64,000 nucleotides of DNA. Source: Comamonas sp. 26 (lineage in GTDB: Bacteria; Pseudomonadota; Gammaproteobacteria; Burkholderiales; Burkholderiaceae_C). The position numbers were made by a program, and so were the translations under genes. This document shows, one piece after another, positions 34,832-46,577 of the stretch. The stretch lies in the NCBI RefSeq assembly GCF_002754475.1, contig NZ_PEFL01000001.1:1240001-1304000 (forward strand), given 5' to 3'. Positions within the stretch are counted from its first letter, which is position 1. Every line of letters starts with the position of its first letter. The notes beneath the pieces were generated by a model. That model had not been told where the DNA came from and made no database searches. It saw only the letters and a program-made list of their open reading frames with translations.

Positions 34832-34861
34832 ATTCTAAAAGTCCTCTTAATGCATAGTCAA
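34832..34861 (-). promoter_or_regulatory. Sigma-70 promoter candidate for the transglycosylase gene
   Basis: On the minus strand TTGACT (34861-34856), an 18-bp spacer and TAGAAT (34837-34832) make a near-consensus promoter reading toward the transglycosylase gene about 180 bp away. Confidence 0.5.
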
Positions 34862-35241
34862 CACTAACAGTGCGACTTGTTAGACTTTAAAGGAATATAA
34901 AAACTGTATATGCATACAGCTTGTAAAAAATTCACAGAAAACCTCAGTGTGCGCAAGAGAGGTTCATGCTGATTTCGTGACATCTGTCATCAAGGCGAAA
35001 AAAAGTGCAAAAAAGCGGGTAACCCTTCACGAGCACAGATATAGTGAATCTGCCTGCACATCGCAGGTGCTTGCCAAAGGAAAGGGAAAGCAAACTCCGT
35101 CATGGCCTTTGATTCCACAGGCTAGTGGCACTTGCTCTTTATCTTCGCTTGAGGCACCAAAGGGAGCAATCTTTGCTTCCAGCGGCAGGGACCACACCCT
35201 CCTTGACCGCGAAATACGGCCCCGGTCTTGTACCGGCCGTG

Positions 35242-35277
35242 AAGCCCGGAAAGACGGTTTTGACCGCTTCCGGGCTT
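35242..35277. repeat. Long hairpin in the non-coding region (ncRNA or terminator candidate)
   Basis: AAGCCCGGAA (35242-35251) pairs with TTCCGGGCTT (35268-35277); the 16-base loop contains a second stem CGGT/ACCG. A further hairpin, ACGGCC/GGCCGT, lies directly before it at about 35215-35240. Confidence 0.5.
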
Positions 35278-35484
35278 TGTCGTTTCTGGGTGGCGGCTGC
35301 CTGTCGTCATATGCCGCGCATTGTTTGCATTTTTCTGTGATTTCAAGAAGTGCAAGGCATGGCCTGTGGCGCAAACTTCTCCTTGGAAATCGTCTTGTTC
35401 TCTATTTATATATAGAGCGCTGTTTTTCAAGGCCACAGGTCGCACAAGGTACAGTTGTCCTCTGGCGTTTGATGCGCCCTGTTT

Positions 35485-35507
35485 CTGAAAGCCGGAGGGG
35501 CTTTCAG
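35485..35507. repeat. Hairpin upstream of the DUF748 gene
   Basis: CTGAAAGCC (35485-35493) and GGCTTTCAG (35499-35507) form a perfect 9-bp stem with a five-base loop, 25 bp before the DUF748 start codon. It could stop upstream transcription or affect translation. Confidence 0.5.
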
Positions 35508-35532
35508 CCTTTGCTTGAATTAAAAAATACCC

Positions 35533-38500
35533 ATGTCATTGCTCACATCGAATCGCTGGTTGCGCCGGCTGCTCGGGTCTGTTCTTGTCCTCTTGCTGCT
35601 ATGGCTGCTTTTGTGGGCCGTGGTGCCCGTAGTGGCCAAGAGCCAGCTGGAAAAACAGGCCTCAGACAAGCTCGGTCGCGGCGTGCATGTGGGCAAGATT
35701 GAGTTTTCACCATGGTCACTGTCCATCACCTTGCATGATCTGGTGATTGATAAAGCGATTAAAAAAGTAGCTGAAAGTACTGATTCACAAAGCGCTGAAG
35801 GCCAAAAAGACCTTGAATCTGCAGCCCAGCCCCAGCTGGAAATCAAGCGCATCTTTGTCAATGCCAGTGCGCAGTCTCTGTTCAGGCTGGCCCCTGTGCT
35901 GGATGCCATCGAGGTCGATGCGCCGGTGGTGCGCCTGACTCAGTATTCGCTGGGCAAGCTTGATATTGATGATGTGATCGCCAAGCTCTCCGAGTCCAAG
36001 GACGAAGAGCCGTCCAAGCCGGTGAACTTTGCGCTCTACAACATTGCGCTGCGCGATGGCCGTGTTGAGCTCAATGATGAGTCTGTGCAGCGCAAGCATG
36101 AACTCAAGGGCTTGCAGCTGAGCATTCCTTTCATCAGCAATCTGAAGTCCAAGCGTGAGATCAAGGTCTTGCCGCATCTGGCGTTTGACCTCAATGGCAG
36201 CCAGTTCGATACCTCGGGCGAGAGCACGCCGTTTACCGATAGTCGCCAGACGGCAATGACGCTGAAGTGGGACAAGATCGACCTCACGCCTTATCTGGGC
36301 TATGTACCCGCCAGCGTGCCGGTTCTGCCGCGTTCGGGTGTGCTGGATACGGACTTGCAGATTCACTTTGAAGAAAAAGAGCAGCCGGTGGTGAGTGTCA
36401 GCGGCAAGCTGACCTTGTCGGGCGTGGAGTTGCAGGATCGCCAGAATGCGCCGCTGCTGAGCTTTGAGGCGCTAGAAGTTCAACTCAAGAACGTGCAGCC
36501 GCTGCAAAACCAGGTTGCGCTGGAGGCTGTGCGCTGGGTCAAGCCTGAGGTACACGCCAGCCGTAATGCGCAAGGGGTGATCAACTGGCTGGGCTTGAAC
36601 ACAGCCGCGGCTCCTGCCGCGGCAGAGGCGCAAGCAACGCCAGAGACTCCTGGCAAGGCGGAAAAAAAAGCTGAAAAGCCTGCCAAACCTTTGACAGTCA
36701 GCGTGCAGCAGTTCGATATTGATAGCGGTACCGTGCATTGGCAAGACCTTGCCACTGGCGCTCAGCCTGCGGCCCTGACCCTGGCACCGCTGGCCGTGCA
36801 GGTCAAGAACATTGCCTGGCCCATGAGCGAGCCGCTGAATTTGACCGCAACGACTGGCCTGCATTCTGGCGAGCAAGTCAATGCCGATGGCGCAGCCCGA
36901 CTGGCGGTAGATGGCCAAGCCACGGTGAAAGACGGCAAGCTGAAGCTGAAGCTGGAGCAACTGCCGCTGCAGTGGGTGCAGCCCTATATTGAGGCGCACT
37001 TCAAGCCGCAGCTGAGCGCCATGCTCAATACCGATGCTGAAGTCTCCTGGGGCGAGGGCGGTGTGGTGGCGCGGGTGGCAGAGCTGACAGCAGACAAGCT
37101 GCAGTTGCAAGACAAGCAAGCCCCCGTCGCGGTTGAGCAGATCAAGGTGACGGGTGTGCAAGTCGATCTGGCTGCGCAGCAGGTGCAGGTGGAATCGATC
37201 GCCGTGCAAAAACCCCAGCTGGCCGCGCTGCGCGATGCGCAAGGCCACTGGATGTATGAGCGTTGGTTGCCAGCTTCTGGAGCCAAGGCGGCAAAGCCGG
37301 GTACCAAGGCTGATAAAGCGGAGCTGGGCAAGCCTTGGTCCGTCAAGCTGGCTGCGATAGCGGTGGATGGCGGTGTGGTGCAGCTCCGCGATGCCGCGCC
37401 TGTGCAAGGGCAGGCTGCTCAGCCTGTGCAGCTGGATGTGAGCGCGCTGCGTGTGCGATTGGGTGCTTTAGAGCCGCTGGCGACCAAGGCCGCGCCTACG
37501 TCGCTGGAAGTATCGGCACAGCTGGCCGCCAATCGCCGCGTACAGGCGGGCAACCTTCAGTTTAAGGGCCAGTTTGGCCTGACGCCTGTGTCTGCACAAG
37601 GGCAGTTACAGGCCCGGGCTGTGCCTTTGCATGCGTTCGAGCCTTACTTCGGCCACAAACTCAATGTGGACCTAGTTCGTGCGGACGGCAATTTTAGGGG
37701 CAAGGTCAACTATCTGGCCCATGCCAAGGGCCCGCAAGTTGCTGTGCAGGGCGATGTAGAGCTGAACGACCTGCGCATGCGATCCACACTGGCTGCGCCC
37801 GTGCAGGAAGAGGCAGTTAAACCCACCACGGCCAAGGGCGCGCTGACGGCAGTGCTCAACGATTCCACTGCTGACCGCGCCAAGGCCATGGCGGCCAAGA
37901 CCGGTCTGGGGCTGGGCGACGATTTGCTGGCCTGGAAGACACTGGCCCTGCGCGGTCTGGACCTGAATATGCAACCCGCTCAGCCGCTGCGCGTGAGCGT
38001 GCGCGAGACGGCACTGAGCGATTTTTTTGCCCGCGTTATCGTGCAGCGCAACGGTCGTATCAACTTGCAGGACATTGTGAAGACCGAAAAGTCCGAGCAA
38101 TCAGTGGAGCAGAACGAGCAGAGCAACGCGAAAGTGGCTGCAGGTGGAAAGCCTGAGGCGGATAAGGCTGTGGTTGTGGCTGAACCCGCCAAGCCTGCAG
38201 ACAGTGGCCCTGCGCCTGTCATCAAGGTCGGCCCCATCGTGCTGACCGGTGGCAAGGTGCAGTTCTCTGACTATTTCATTCAGCCCAATTACTCGGCTGA
38301 TCTGAGCGAGCTGAAAGGCCGCCTGAGCGCCTTCTCGTCTGAAGCGCCTGTGGGCCAGGCTGAGCCGCAAATGGCCGATCTGGAGATCAAGGGCAAGGCG
38401 CAAGGCACAGCGACGCTGGATATTGGCGGCAAGATCAACCCGCTGGCTAAACCGCTGGCGCTGGATATCCGTACCCAGATGAATGACCTGGAGCTGTCGC

Positions 38501-39414
38501 CGCTGTCGCCTTACTCCATCAAGTACGCGGGCTACGGCATTGAGCGCGGCAAGCTGTATATGGATGTGAACTACAAAGTGCAGCCCGATGGGCAGCTCAC
38601 CGCATCCAACAAACTGGTGCTACGCCAGCTGACCTTTGGCGACAAGGTCGAAGGCGCGCCCGCATCGCTGCCAGTCAAGCTGGCCGTGGCTTTGCTGTCT
38701 GACCGCAATGGCGTGATTGATCTGGATGTTCCGCTGAGCGGCTCGCTCAACGATCCTCAGTTCCGTCTGGCGCCCATCGTCTTCAAGGTGCTGGGCAACA
38801 TCATCATGAAAGCCGTGACTGCGCCGTTTGCATTGCTGTCGGGCGCGTTCTCGGGCGGTGATGAGACCGGCGGGGTGAGTTTTGCACCGGGCAGTGCGCT
38901 GCTTGATGCCAAGGCCAAGGATCAACTGGCCAAAATCGTCAAATCGCTTAATGACCGTCCGGCGCTCAAGATGACGGTGGTGGGAGAGGCGCGTGAGGCG
39001 GAGGACAAGGAAGCCTGGAAATCGGTTGAGCTCGATAGACTGCTGCTGGCCCAGAAGCGCCGTGCAGCGATTCGTGAAGGCAAGAGTGGTGACGAGGTGC
39101 TTGAAATCAGCAATGCCGAGCGTCCCGCGTTGCTCAAAGCGATCTACGGCCGCGCTGACATCAAAAAGCCCCGCAACATGGTCGGAATGGCCAAAGAGCT
39201 GCCCGCTGACCAGATGAGGGATTTGCTGGTGGCTAGCATCACTGTGCCAGATGACGCCATGCGCGAGCTGGCGCTGGCGCGTGGGGTGGCGGTACGTGAC
39301 TATCTTTCCACTCAACAGCTGCCTCTGGAGCGTCTGTTTCTGGGCGCTCCCAAGCTCGATGTGAAGGATAAGGACTGGACGCCGCGCGCTCAGCTGAGTC
39401 TGTCTGCACAATGA
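35533..39414 (+). CDS. DUF748 (AsmA-like) large envelope protein
   Basis: A 1293-residue protein. One N-terminal membrane segment (about residues 15-36) is followed by a very long periplasmic part. It begins SQLEKQASDKLGRGVHVGKIEFSPWSLSITLHDLVI, the AsmA-like opening of DUF748 proteins. Repeated beta-strand units run through the middle, broken by Ala/Lys/Glu-rich linkers near residues 360-390 and 855-900. DGKLYMDVNYKV-type strands and a C-terminal domain (FAPGSALLDAKAKDQLAKIVKSLNDRP) that resembles an OmpA-type peptidoglycan-binding start end it. AsmA-like proteins are thought to bridge the periplasm and take part in phospholipid transport; the role of this one is unproved. A terminator follows. 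Confidence 0.82.
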   Translation: MSLLTSNRWLRRLLGSVLVLLLLWLLLWAVVPVVAKSQLEKQASDKLGRGVHVGKIEFSPWSLSITLHDLVIDKAIKKVAESTDSQSAEGQKDLESAAQPQLEIKRIFVNASAQSLFRLAPVLDAIEVDAPVVRLTQYSLGKLDIDDVIAKLSESKDEEPSKPVNFALYNIALRDGRVELNDESVQRKHELKGLQLSIPFISNLKSKREIKVLPHLAFDLNGSQFDTSGESTPFTDSRQTAMTLKWDKIDLTPYLGYVPASVPVLPRSGVLDTDLQIHFEEKEQPVVSVSGKLTLSGVELQDRQNAPLLSFEALEVQLKNVQPLQNQVALEAVRWVKPEVHASRNAQGVINWLGLNTAAAPAAAEAQATPETPGKAEKKAEKPAKPLTVSVQQFDIDSGTVHWQDLATGAQPAALTLAPLAVQVKNIAWPMSEPLNLTATTGLHSGEQVNADGAARLAVDGQATVKDGKLKLKLEQLPLQWVQPYIEAHFKPQLSAMLNTDAEVSWGEGGVVARVAELTADKLQLQDKQAPVAVEQIKVTGVQVDLAAQQVQVESIAVQKPQLAALRDAQGHWMYERWLPASGAKAAKPGTKADKAELGKPWSVKLAAIAVDGGVVQLRDAAPVQGQAAQPVQLDVSALRVRLGALEPLATKAAPTSLEVSAQLAANRRVQAGNLQFKGQFGLTPVSAQGQLQARAVPLHAFEPYFGHKLNVDLVRADGNFRGKVNYLAHAKGPQVAVQGDVELNDLRMRSTLAAPVQEEAVKPTTAKGALTAVLNDSTADRAKAMAAKTGLGLGDDLLAWKTLALRGLDLNMQPAQPLRVSVRETALSDFFARVIVQRNGRINLQDIVKTEKSEQSVEQNEQSNAKVAAGGKPEADKAVVVAEPAKPADSGPAPVIKVGPIVLTGGKVQFSDYFIQPNYSADLSELKGRLSAFSSEAPVGQAEPQMADLEIKGKAQGTATLDIGGKINPLAKPLALDIRTQMNDLELSPLSPYSIKYAGYGIERGKLYMDVNYKVQPDGQLTASNKLVLRQLTFGDKVEGAPASLPVKLAVALLSDRNGVIDLDVPLSGSLNDPQFRLAPIVFKVLGNIIMKAVTAPFALLSGAFSGGDETGGVSFAPGSALLDAKAKDQLAKIVKSLNDRPALKMTVVGEAREAEDKEAWKSVELDRLLLAQKRRAAIREGKSGDEVLEISNAERPALLKAIYGRADIKKPRNMVGMAKELPADQMRDLLVASITVPDDAMRELALARGVAVRDYLSTQQLPLERLFLGAPKLDVKDKDWTPRAQLSLSAQ

Positions 39415-39421
39415 AAAAAGC

Positions 39422-39453
39422 AATGCGAAATCCTTTGTGATTTCGCATTTTTT
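39422..39453 (+). terminator. Rho-independent terminator after the DUF748 gene
   Basis: AATGCGAAATC-6 bases-GATTTCGCATT followed by TTTTT, 8 bp after the stop. Confidence 0.9.
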
Positions 39454-39602
39454 GGCTTGCCTTTAAATAAAGGCGAAAATACCGCTTTGCCCGAGCATGA
39501 AGATGCTTGGGCTTGAGCTTGGAAAGCCTGCCCTCATGTGGGTTGGCATGGGTCTGTTGCAGCGTTGACTGCGAGGGCCTCCAAGCATTTTCTGACCCCT
39601 AC

Positions 39603-42290
39603 ATGACATCTATCTCTCCTAGCAGCACCATGTCTGATGCATCTGAAGTGAACCCGGCCTCTGCCAAGAATTCTGAGCAACATCCGCTGGATGCATTGAC
39701 AGGTGGTGCTTTCTCCGCCGAAACCTCGGGTGATCGCGCTGCGCGCATCCGCGATTGGCTGGCCACTCAACCCACGGTTGAGCAACTCCAGGACGTTCAC
39801 AAAGAACTGAGCAAGGGCGACAAGAGCGCCGCCCGCGCAGTGCGTGAGCGTCTGGATGAAATCCGTCGCACCGCCAATCAGGAAAAAATTTCTGTGGAAT
39901 GGGCCGAAAAGGCTCAGGCTCTGCTGGCTGCAACGCCATTTGATGCAGCAGCTGCCGCAGCCTGGCAGCGTGATGCCGCCAAGGCTGGCGCCGCGCTGTC
40001 GCGCGAGCCCCTGTCGCAGTTCAAGGCCCAGCTGGCCGAGCGTGTGAAGGCTGTGGAAGACCTGCAGCACCGCACGCAGGTGCAGCGCGAAGTGGCTTTG
40101 CTGCTGGCTCAGCGCATCGAAGTGCTGTCTACCAAGTCCTGGAAAGACGCCAAGTCCGTGCTTGAGGCACTGGGCGCCGATGTGGCCCGCTGGCAAGACC
40201 AGGCCAAGGAACTGACTGGCGACGCCAGCTGGACCAGCGTGGACAGCCGTTTCCCCCCTCAATTGGAAGCAGCATCCGCACAGCTGGCGCTGGTTTGGGA
40301 TGCTTTTCAGTCTGCACTGGCACAAACCGAGGCTTCTGCCGCTGACGAAGCCGCACCTTTGCCTTCCGTGCCCGTCTGGGCCGATGAAATCCGCGTGGCC
40401 CGTGGCCTGCCGCCTGAAGCGGCTGCTGCTGAAGCTGCCAAGCCCGCTGCAGCCCGTCCTGCGGCTGGTGGTCGTGGCAAGCCTGCGCCTGAGCAGGTCG
40501 AAGCTGCCAAGGTCGGCCTGAACCAGGCGCTGCAAGCGCTGAAGGCTGAAACGGCTGCTGGCAACAGCAAGGCAGGCTCTGAAGCCGTGCAAGCCATGCG
40601 CGCTGCCATTAAGGCCCATGGCCGCTTTGTGGACGAGGCTCTGGTGAGCGAAGTGCATGAAGCCCTGATCGCTGCCGGTGAAGCTGCTGGCTGGCTGCGC
40701 CAGAACGCAGACAAGCTGCGTGAAGAACTGGTGGCCAAGGCTGAAGCCATGCTCAACCGTCCAGACGGTCAGGTGCTGGGTGGCCGCAAGATTCAGGAAA
40801 CCCTGCGTAACCTGCGTGAGCAATGGAAGCTGGCTGACCAAGGTGCCATGGCTAACCATGCGCTGTGGAAGAAGTTTGACGAGGCCTGCAACGCTGCCTA
40901 CAAGGTGGTCGAGTCCTGGCACGACAAGATTCGTCAGGACAGCACCGAAGCCAAGACTCAACGTCTGGCTCTGGTGGAAGAAATCAAGGCATGGGCTGCT
41001 GAAAACGCTGCCAGCCAGGACTGGAAGAACATGCTGCGCGCACTGCGCCAGTTTGGTGAGCGCTGGCGCGAAAGCGGCCATATCGGCGAAAAGCTGTTTG
41101 CTGAACTGCAGCCCTTGTTCAAGCAAGCGATGGCTGCTGCCGAAGCGCCTTTGCAAGCTGCACAAAAGGCCAGTCTGGATCGCCGCCACGCCATGATTGG
41201 CGAGGCAACGACTCTGGGTGAAGCTGCCAGCCTGCGCATTGATGCTGTCAAGGCGCTGCAGCAACGCTGGCAAGCCGAAGCACAGGTGGTGCCGCTGGAT
41301 CGCAAGCACGAGCAAAAGCTGTGGGATGCATTCCGCAAGCCTCTGGATGATGCGTTCAACCGCAAGAGCGTGGAGCGTGGTTCGCGTGCGCCCGCTGTGG
41401 AATTGTCTGAGCATGACCGCCGCGTGATGGAAGCTTCCAAGTCTGTGGAAGCTGCCAACGCCAGCGGTGATGCGCAGAAGATCCGCTCGGCTCTGGCCGA
41501 GCTGGAAGCTGCCATCAAGGCTCAGCCTGCTGCTGCCAAGTCTGAAGAAAATCAGGCGCAAGCCAAGGCAGATCAAGCGCCTGAAGCTACTGAAACAGAA
41601 GCAGTTGCTGAAGCTCCTGTGGCTGCCAAGCCTGCCCGCCCTGTGGTGGCTGTGCGCGGTGATGACCGCCCTGGCATGAAGAAGGAAGCGGCTCCTGCTG
41701 TTGGTGGTCGCCCAGGAGATCGCCGTGATGGCGGTCGTGGTCGTGACGGTGCCCGTGGTGGTGATCGCGGCGGTCGTGATAGCCGTGACATGGGTCGTGG
41801 TTCGCGTGAATTCATCCGTGAAGATCGTGGTCCACGTCTGGCTGATCCAGCCTTCCGTGCCCAGCGCGATGCGGTGGAACATGCTCAGGAAGCCCTGCGC
41901 AAGCTGGCAGCTCAAGCCCATGGCGAAGCGCTGACGCAGCTGCTGAGTGCCTGGCAGGCGCGTGATGCAGAGCAGCTGCCTTCGGCCCAGCAACTGGGTG
42001 GCAAGGTGACAGCTCCTGTGCGCACTTCATGGTCTGCTGCTGTGGTTGCTGCTCCCAAGGGCAATGCTGCTGAAGCGCTGCTGCGCCTTGAAATGGCTGC
42101 CGATGTGCACACCCCTGCCGATCAACTGAACGCACGTCGTGCGCTGCAATTGCAGATGCTGACGCGCCGCAATGAGGCGTCGCCCCAGCAGACATGGGGT
42201 CAGGATGTGGCAACTGTGCTGGCTAGCACCAGCGACGAGGCTTCTGCCCGCCGCTTGCAGACTGCGCTGAAGCAGCTGCTGCGCAAGTAA
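39603..42290 (+). CDS. DUF349 domain-containing protein
   Basis: An 895-residue, highly helical and charged protein. Start unclear: ATGs at 39603 and 39630 are both possible, neither with a good ribosome site. DUF349 repeats are seen from about residue 330 to 640, with the typical R-x-L-x-x-x-W-K and W-x-x-F-x-x-x-x-D-x-A-F patterns (for example LREQWKLADQGAMANHALWKKFDEACNAAY, LWDAFRKPLDDAFNRKS). A low-complexity part near 690-750 is full of Arg, Gly and Asp (GGRGRDGARGGDRGGRDSRD-like) and resembles RNA-binding RGG tails. DUF349 proteins are long coiled coils of unknown function. Codon use is host-like and strongly biased, suggesting high expression. Confidence 0.82.
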   Translation: MTSISPSSTMSDASEVNPASAKNSEQHPLDALTGGAFSAETSGDRAARIRDWLATQPTVEQLQDVHKELSKGDKSAARAVRERLDEIRRTANQEKISVEWAEKAQALLAATPFDAAAAAAWQRDAAKAGAALSREPLSQFKAQLAERVKAVEDLQHRTQVQREVALLLAQRIEVLSTKSWKDAKSVLEALGADVARWQDQAKELTGDASWTSVDSRFPPQLEAASAQLALVWDAFQSALAQTEASAADEAAPLPSVPVWADEIRVARGLPPEAAAAEAAKPAAARPAAGGRGKPAPEQVEAAKVGLNQALQALKAETAAGNSKAGSEAVQAMRAAIKAHGRFVDEALVSEVHEALIAAGEAAGWLRQNADKLREELVAKAEAMLNRPDGQVLGGRKIQETLRNLREQWKLADQGAMANHALWKKFDEACNAAYKVVESWHDKIRQDSTEAKTQRLALVEEIKAWAAENAASQDWKNMLRALRQFGERWRESGHIGEKLFAELQPLFKQAMAAAEAPLQAAQKASLDRRHAMIGEATTLGEAASLRIDAVKALQQRWQAEAQVVPLDRKHEQKLWDAFRKPLDDAFNRKSVERGSRAPAVELSEHDRRVMEASKSVEAANASGDAQKIRSALAELEAAIKAQPAAAKSEENQAQAKADQAPEATETEAVAEAPVAAKPARPVVAVRGDDRPGMKKEAAPAVGGRPGDRRDGGRGRDGARGGDRGGRDSRDMGRGSREFIREDRGPRLADPAFRAQRDAVEHAQEALRKLAAQAHGEALTQLLSAWQARDAEQLPSAQQLGGKVTAPVRTSWSAAVVAAPKGNAAEALLRLEMAADVHTPADQLNARRALQLQMLTRRNEASPQQTWGQDVATVLASTSDEASARRLQTALKQLLRK

Positions 42291-42336
42291 GCGATGGCTG
42301 CTGCTGCCCGCAGTGGCGGCAGCAAACGCCAAATGT

Positions 42337-42365
42337 AAAAGGGAGCCATCGGGCTCCCTTTTTTT
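42337..42365 (+). terminator. Rho-independent terminator after the DUF349 gene
   Basis: GGGAGCC-ATCG-GGCTCCC followed by a run of seven T, 50 bp after the stop. Confidence 0.92.
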
Positions 42366-42417
42366 ATGGCCCAGCTTATTGCGGAGGCTGAAGCTCAGGC
42401 GTTGATTGGGGTAAACG

Positions 42418-42451
42418 AAAAAGCCGTTGCATTTGCATGCAACGGCTTTTT
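42418..42451 (-). terminator. Terminator of tRNA-Leu copy 1
   Basis: Stem AAAAAGCCGTTGCA / TGCAACGGCTTTTT with a six-base loop; on the minus strand it follows the CCA end of the tRNA by five bases. Identical copies are at 42645-42678, 42870-42903 and 43097-43130, one after each of the next three tRNAs. Confidence 0.88.
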
Positions 42452-42456
42452 GTATT

Positions 42457-42541
<85 letters not shown>

Positions 42542-42556
42542 TTTCAGAGTGATCGA

Positions 42557-42584
42557 ATTATATAGCTGGAAAACCAGAACTCAG
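42557..42584 (-). promoter_or_regulatory. Promoter candidate of tRNA-Leu copy 1
   Basis: On the minus strand CTGAGT (42584-42579), 16 bp, TATAAT (42562-42557), 16 bp upstream of the tRNA. The same layout recurs for copies 2 (42784-42811, TTGAGC) and 3 (43009-43036, CTGAGC). Confidence 0.7.
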
Positions 42585-42683
42585 GCCGGTCGGCGCGATT
42601 TTTTCAAGAAATATGAGGATGTAAGGAAGAGGGTGCAAGAAACGAAAAAGCCGTTGCATTTGCATGCAACGGCTTTTTGTATT

Positions 42684-42768
<85 letters not shown>

Positions 42769-42908
42769 TTTCAGAGTGATTGAATTATATAGCGGGAAAA
42801 TCAGCGCTCAAGTGAGTTGCTGCACTTTTTTCAAAAATGTGCGGTAGGTGAAGGAGGGGGCTGCAAACGAAAAAGCCGTTGCATTTGCATGCAACGGCTT
42901 TTTGTATT

Positions 42909-42993
<85 letters not shown>

Positions 42994-43135
42994 TTTCAGA
43001 GTAATCGAATTATATAGCGGGAAAACCAGTGCTCAGGCCGGTCGGCGCGATTTTTTCAAGAAATATGAGGATGTGAGGAAGAGGGTGCAAGAAACGAAAA
43101 AGCCGTTGCATTTGCATGCAACGGCTTTTTGTATT

Positions 43136-43220
<85 letters not shown>

Positions 43221-43365
43221 TTTCAGGGAAGCTTCGTATTGTACAAGCAATTTCTTGCCTTAAAACCGAATCTTCTATTTTTTCTAAGATGCCGTTAGGC
43301 TTTAAACACTGCCGGAAGGGAATGTTTCCAAGTTTGTGTCAACCCTTGCAGGTTGTCGTTAAACT

Positions 43366-43450
<85 letters not shown>

Positions 43451-43484
43451 ATCTCAGGAAAGACATAGATTGTATATCAAGAAA

Positions 43485-46397
<2,913 letters not shown>

Positions 46398-46422
46398 TTA
46401 GTCCTGTATTGATAGCTAAAAG

Positions 46423-46451
46423 GCCTTGCCAGATAATGGCAAGGCTTTTTT
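46423..46451 (+). terminator. Rho-independent terminator after rnr
   Basis: GCCTTGCC-7 bases-GGCAAGGC followed by TTTTTT, 25 bp after the stop. Confidence 0.92.
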
Positions 46452-46577
46452 ATTGAGCGCTGCAAACACAACTCTTGCTATAGCGCTGCTTTGCCTTGCC
46501 GTCCTTTTGTACTGCCTGCGGCTTCGCGCCTTGTTGCAACTGCAAACCTGGGGTTTGCGGGGTTGTGTTGGCCACTC

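Larger units (their letters stand above)
34653..35532. other. 880-bp non-coding region with several strong hairpins
   Basis: No credible gene was found on either strand between the transglycosylase and DUF748 genes. Short ORFs here lack family features. The sequence has: a promoter-like pair on the minus strand at 34832-34861; a hairpin with an adjacent T-run on the minus strand (34804-34824); a GC-rich palindrome at 34752-34769; nested hairpins at about 35215-35240 and 35242-35277; a palindrome CTCTAT-6 bp-ATAGAG at 35400-35417; and a 9-bp-arm hairpin at 35485-35507 next to the DUF748 start. It could hold a non-coding RNA or a long regulated leader. Confidence 0.5.

Noticed and set aside
35027..35374. 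Minus-strand ORF of 115 codons in the non-coding region
   Set aside because: No recognisable domain and no ribosome site; it crosses both nested hairpins.
34947..35702. Plus-strand ORF of 251 codons before DUF748
   Set aside because: Its second half lies in another frame of the DUF748 gene and its first half crosses the hairpin region; no motif.
39534..41993. Very long minus-strand ORF (819 codons) opposite the DUF349 gene
   Set aside because: Ser/Leu/His-rich composition without motifs; it arises from the strong codon bias of the sense gene.
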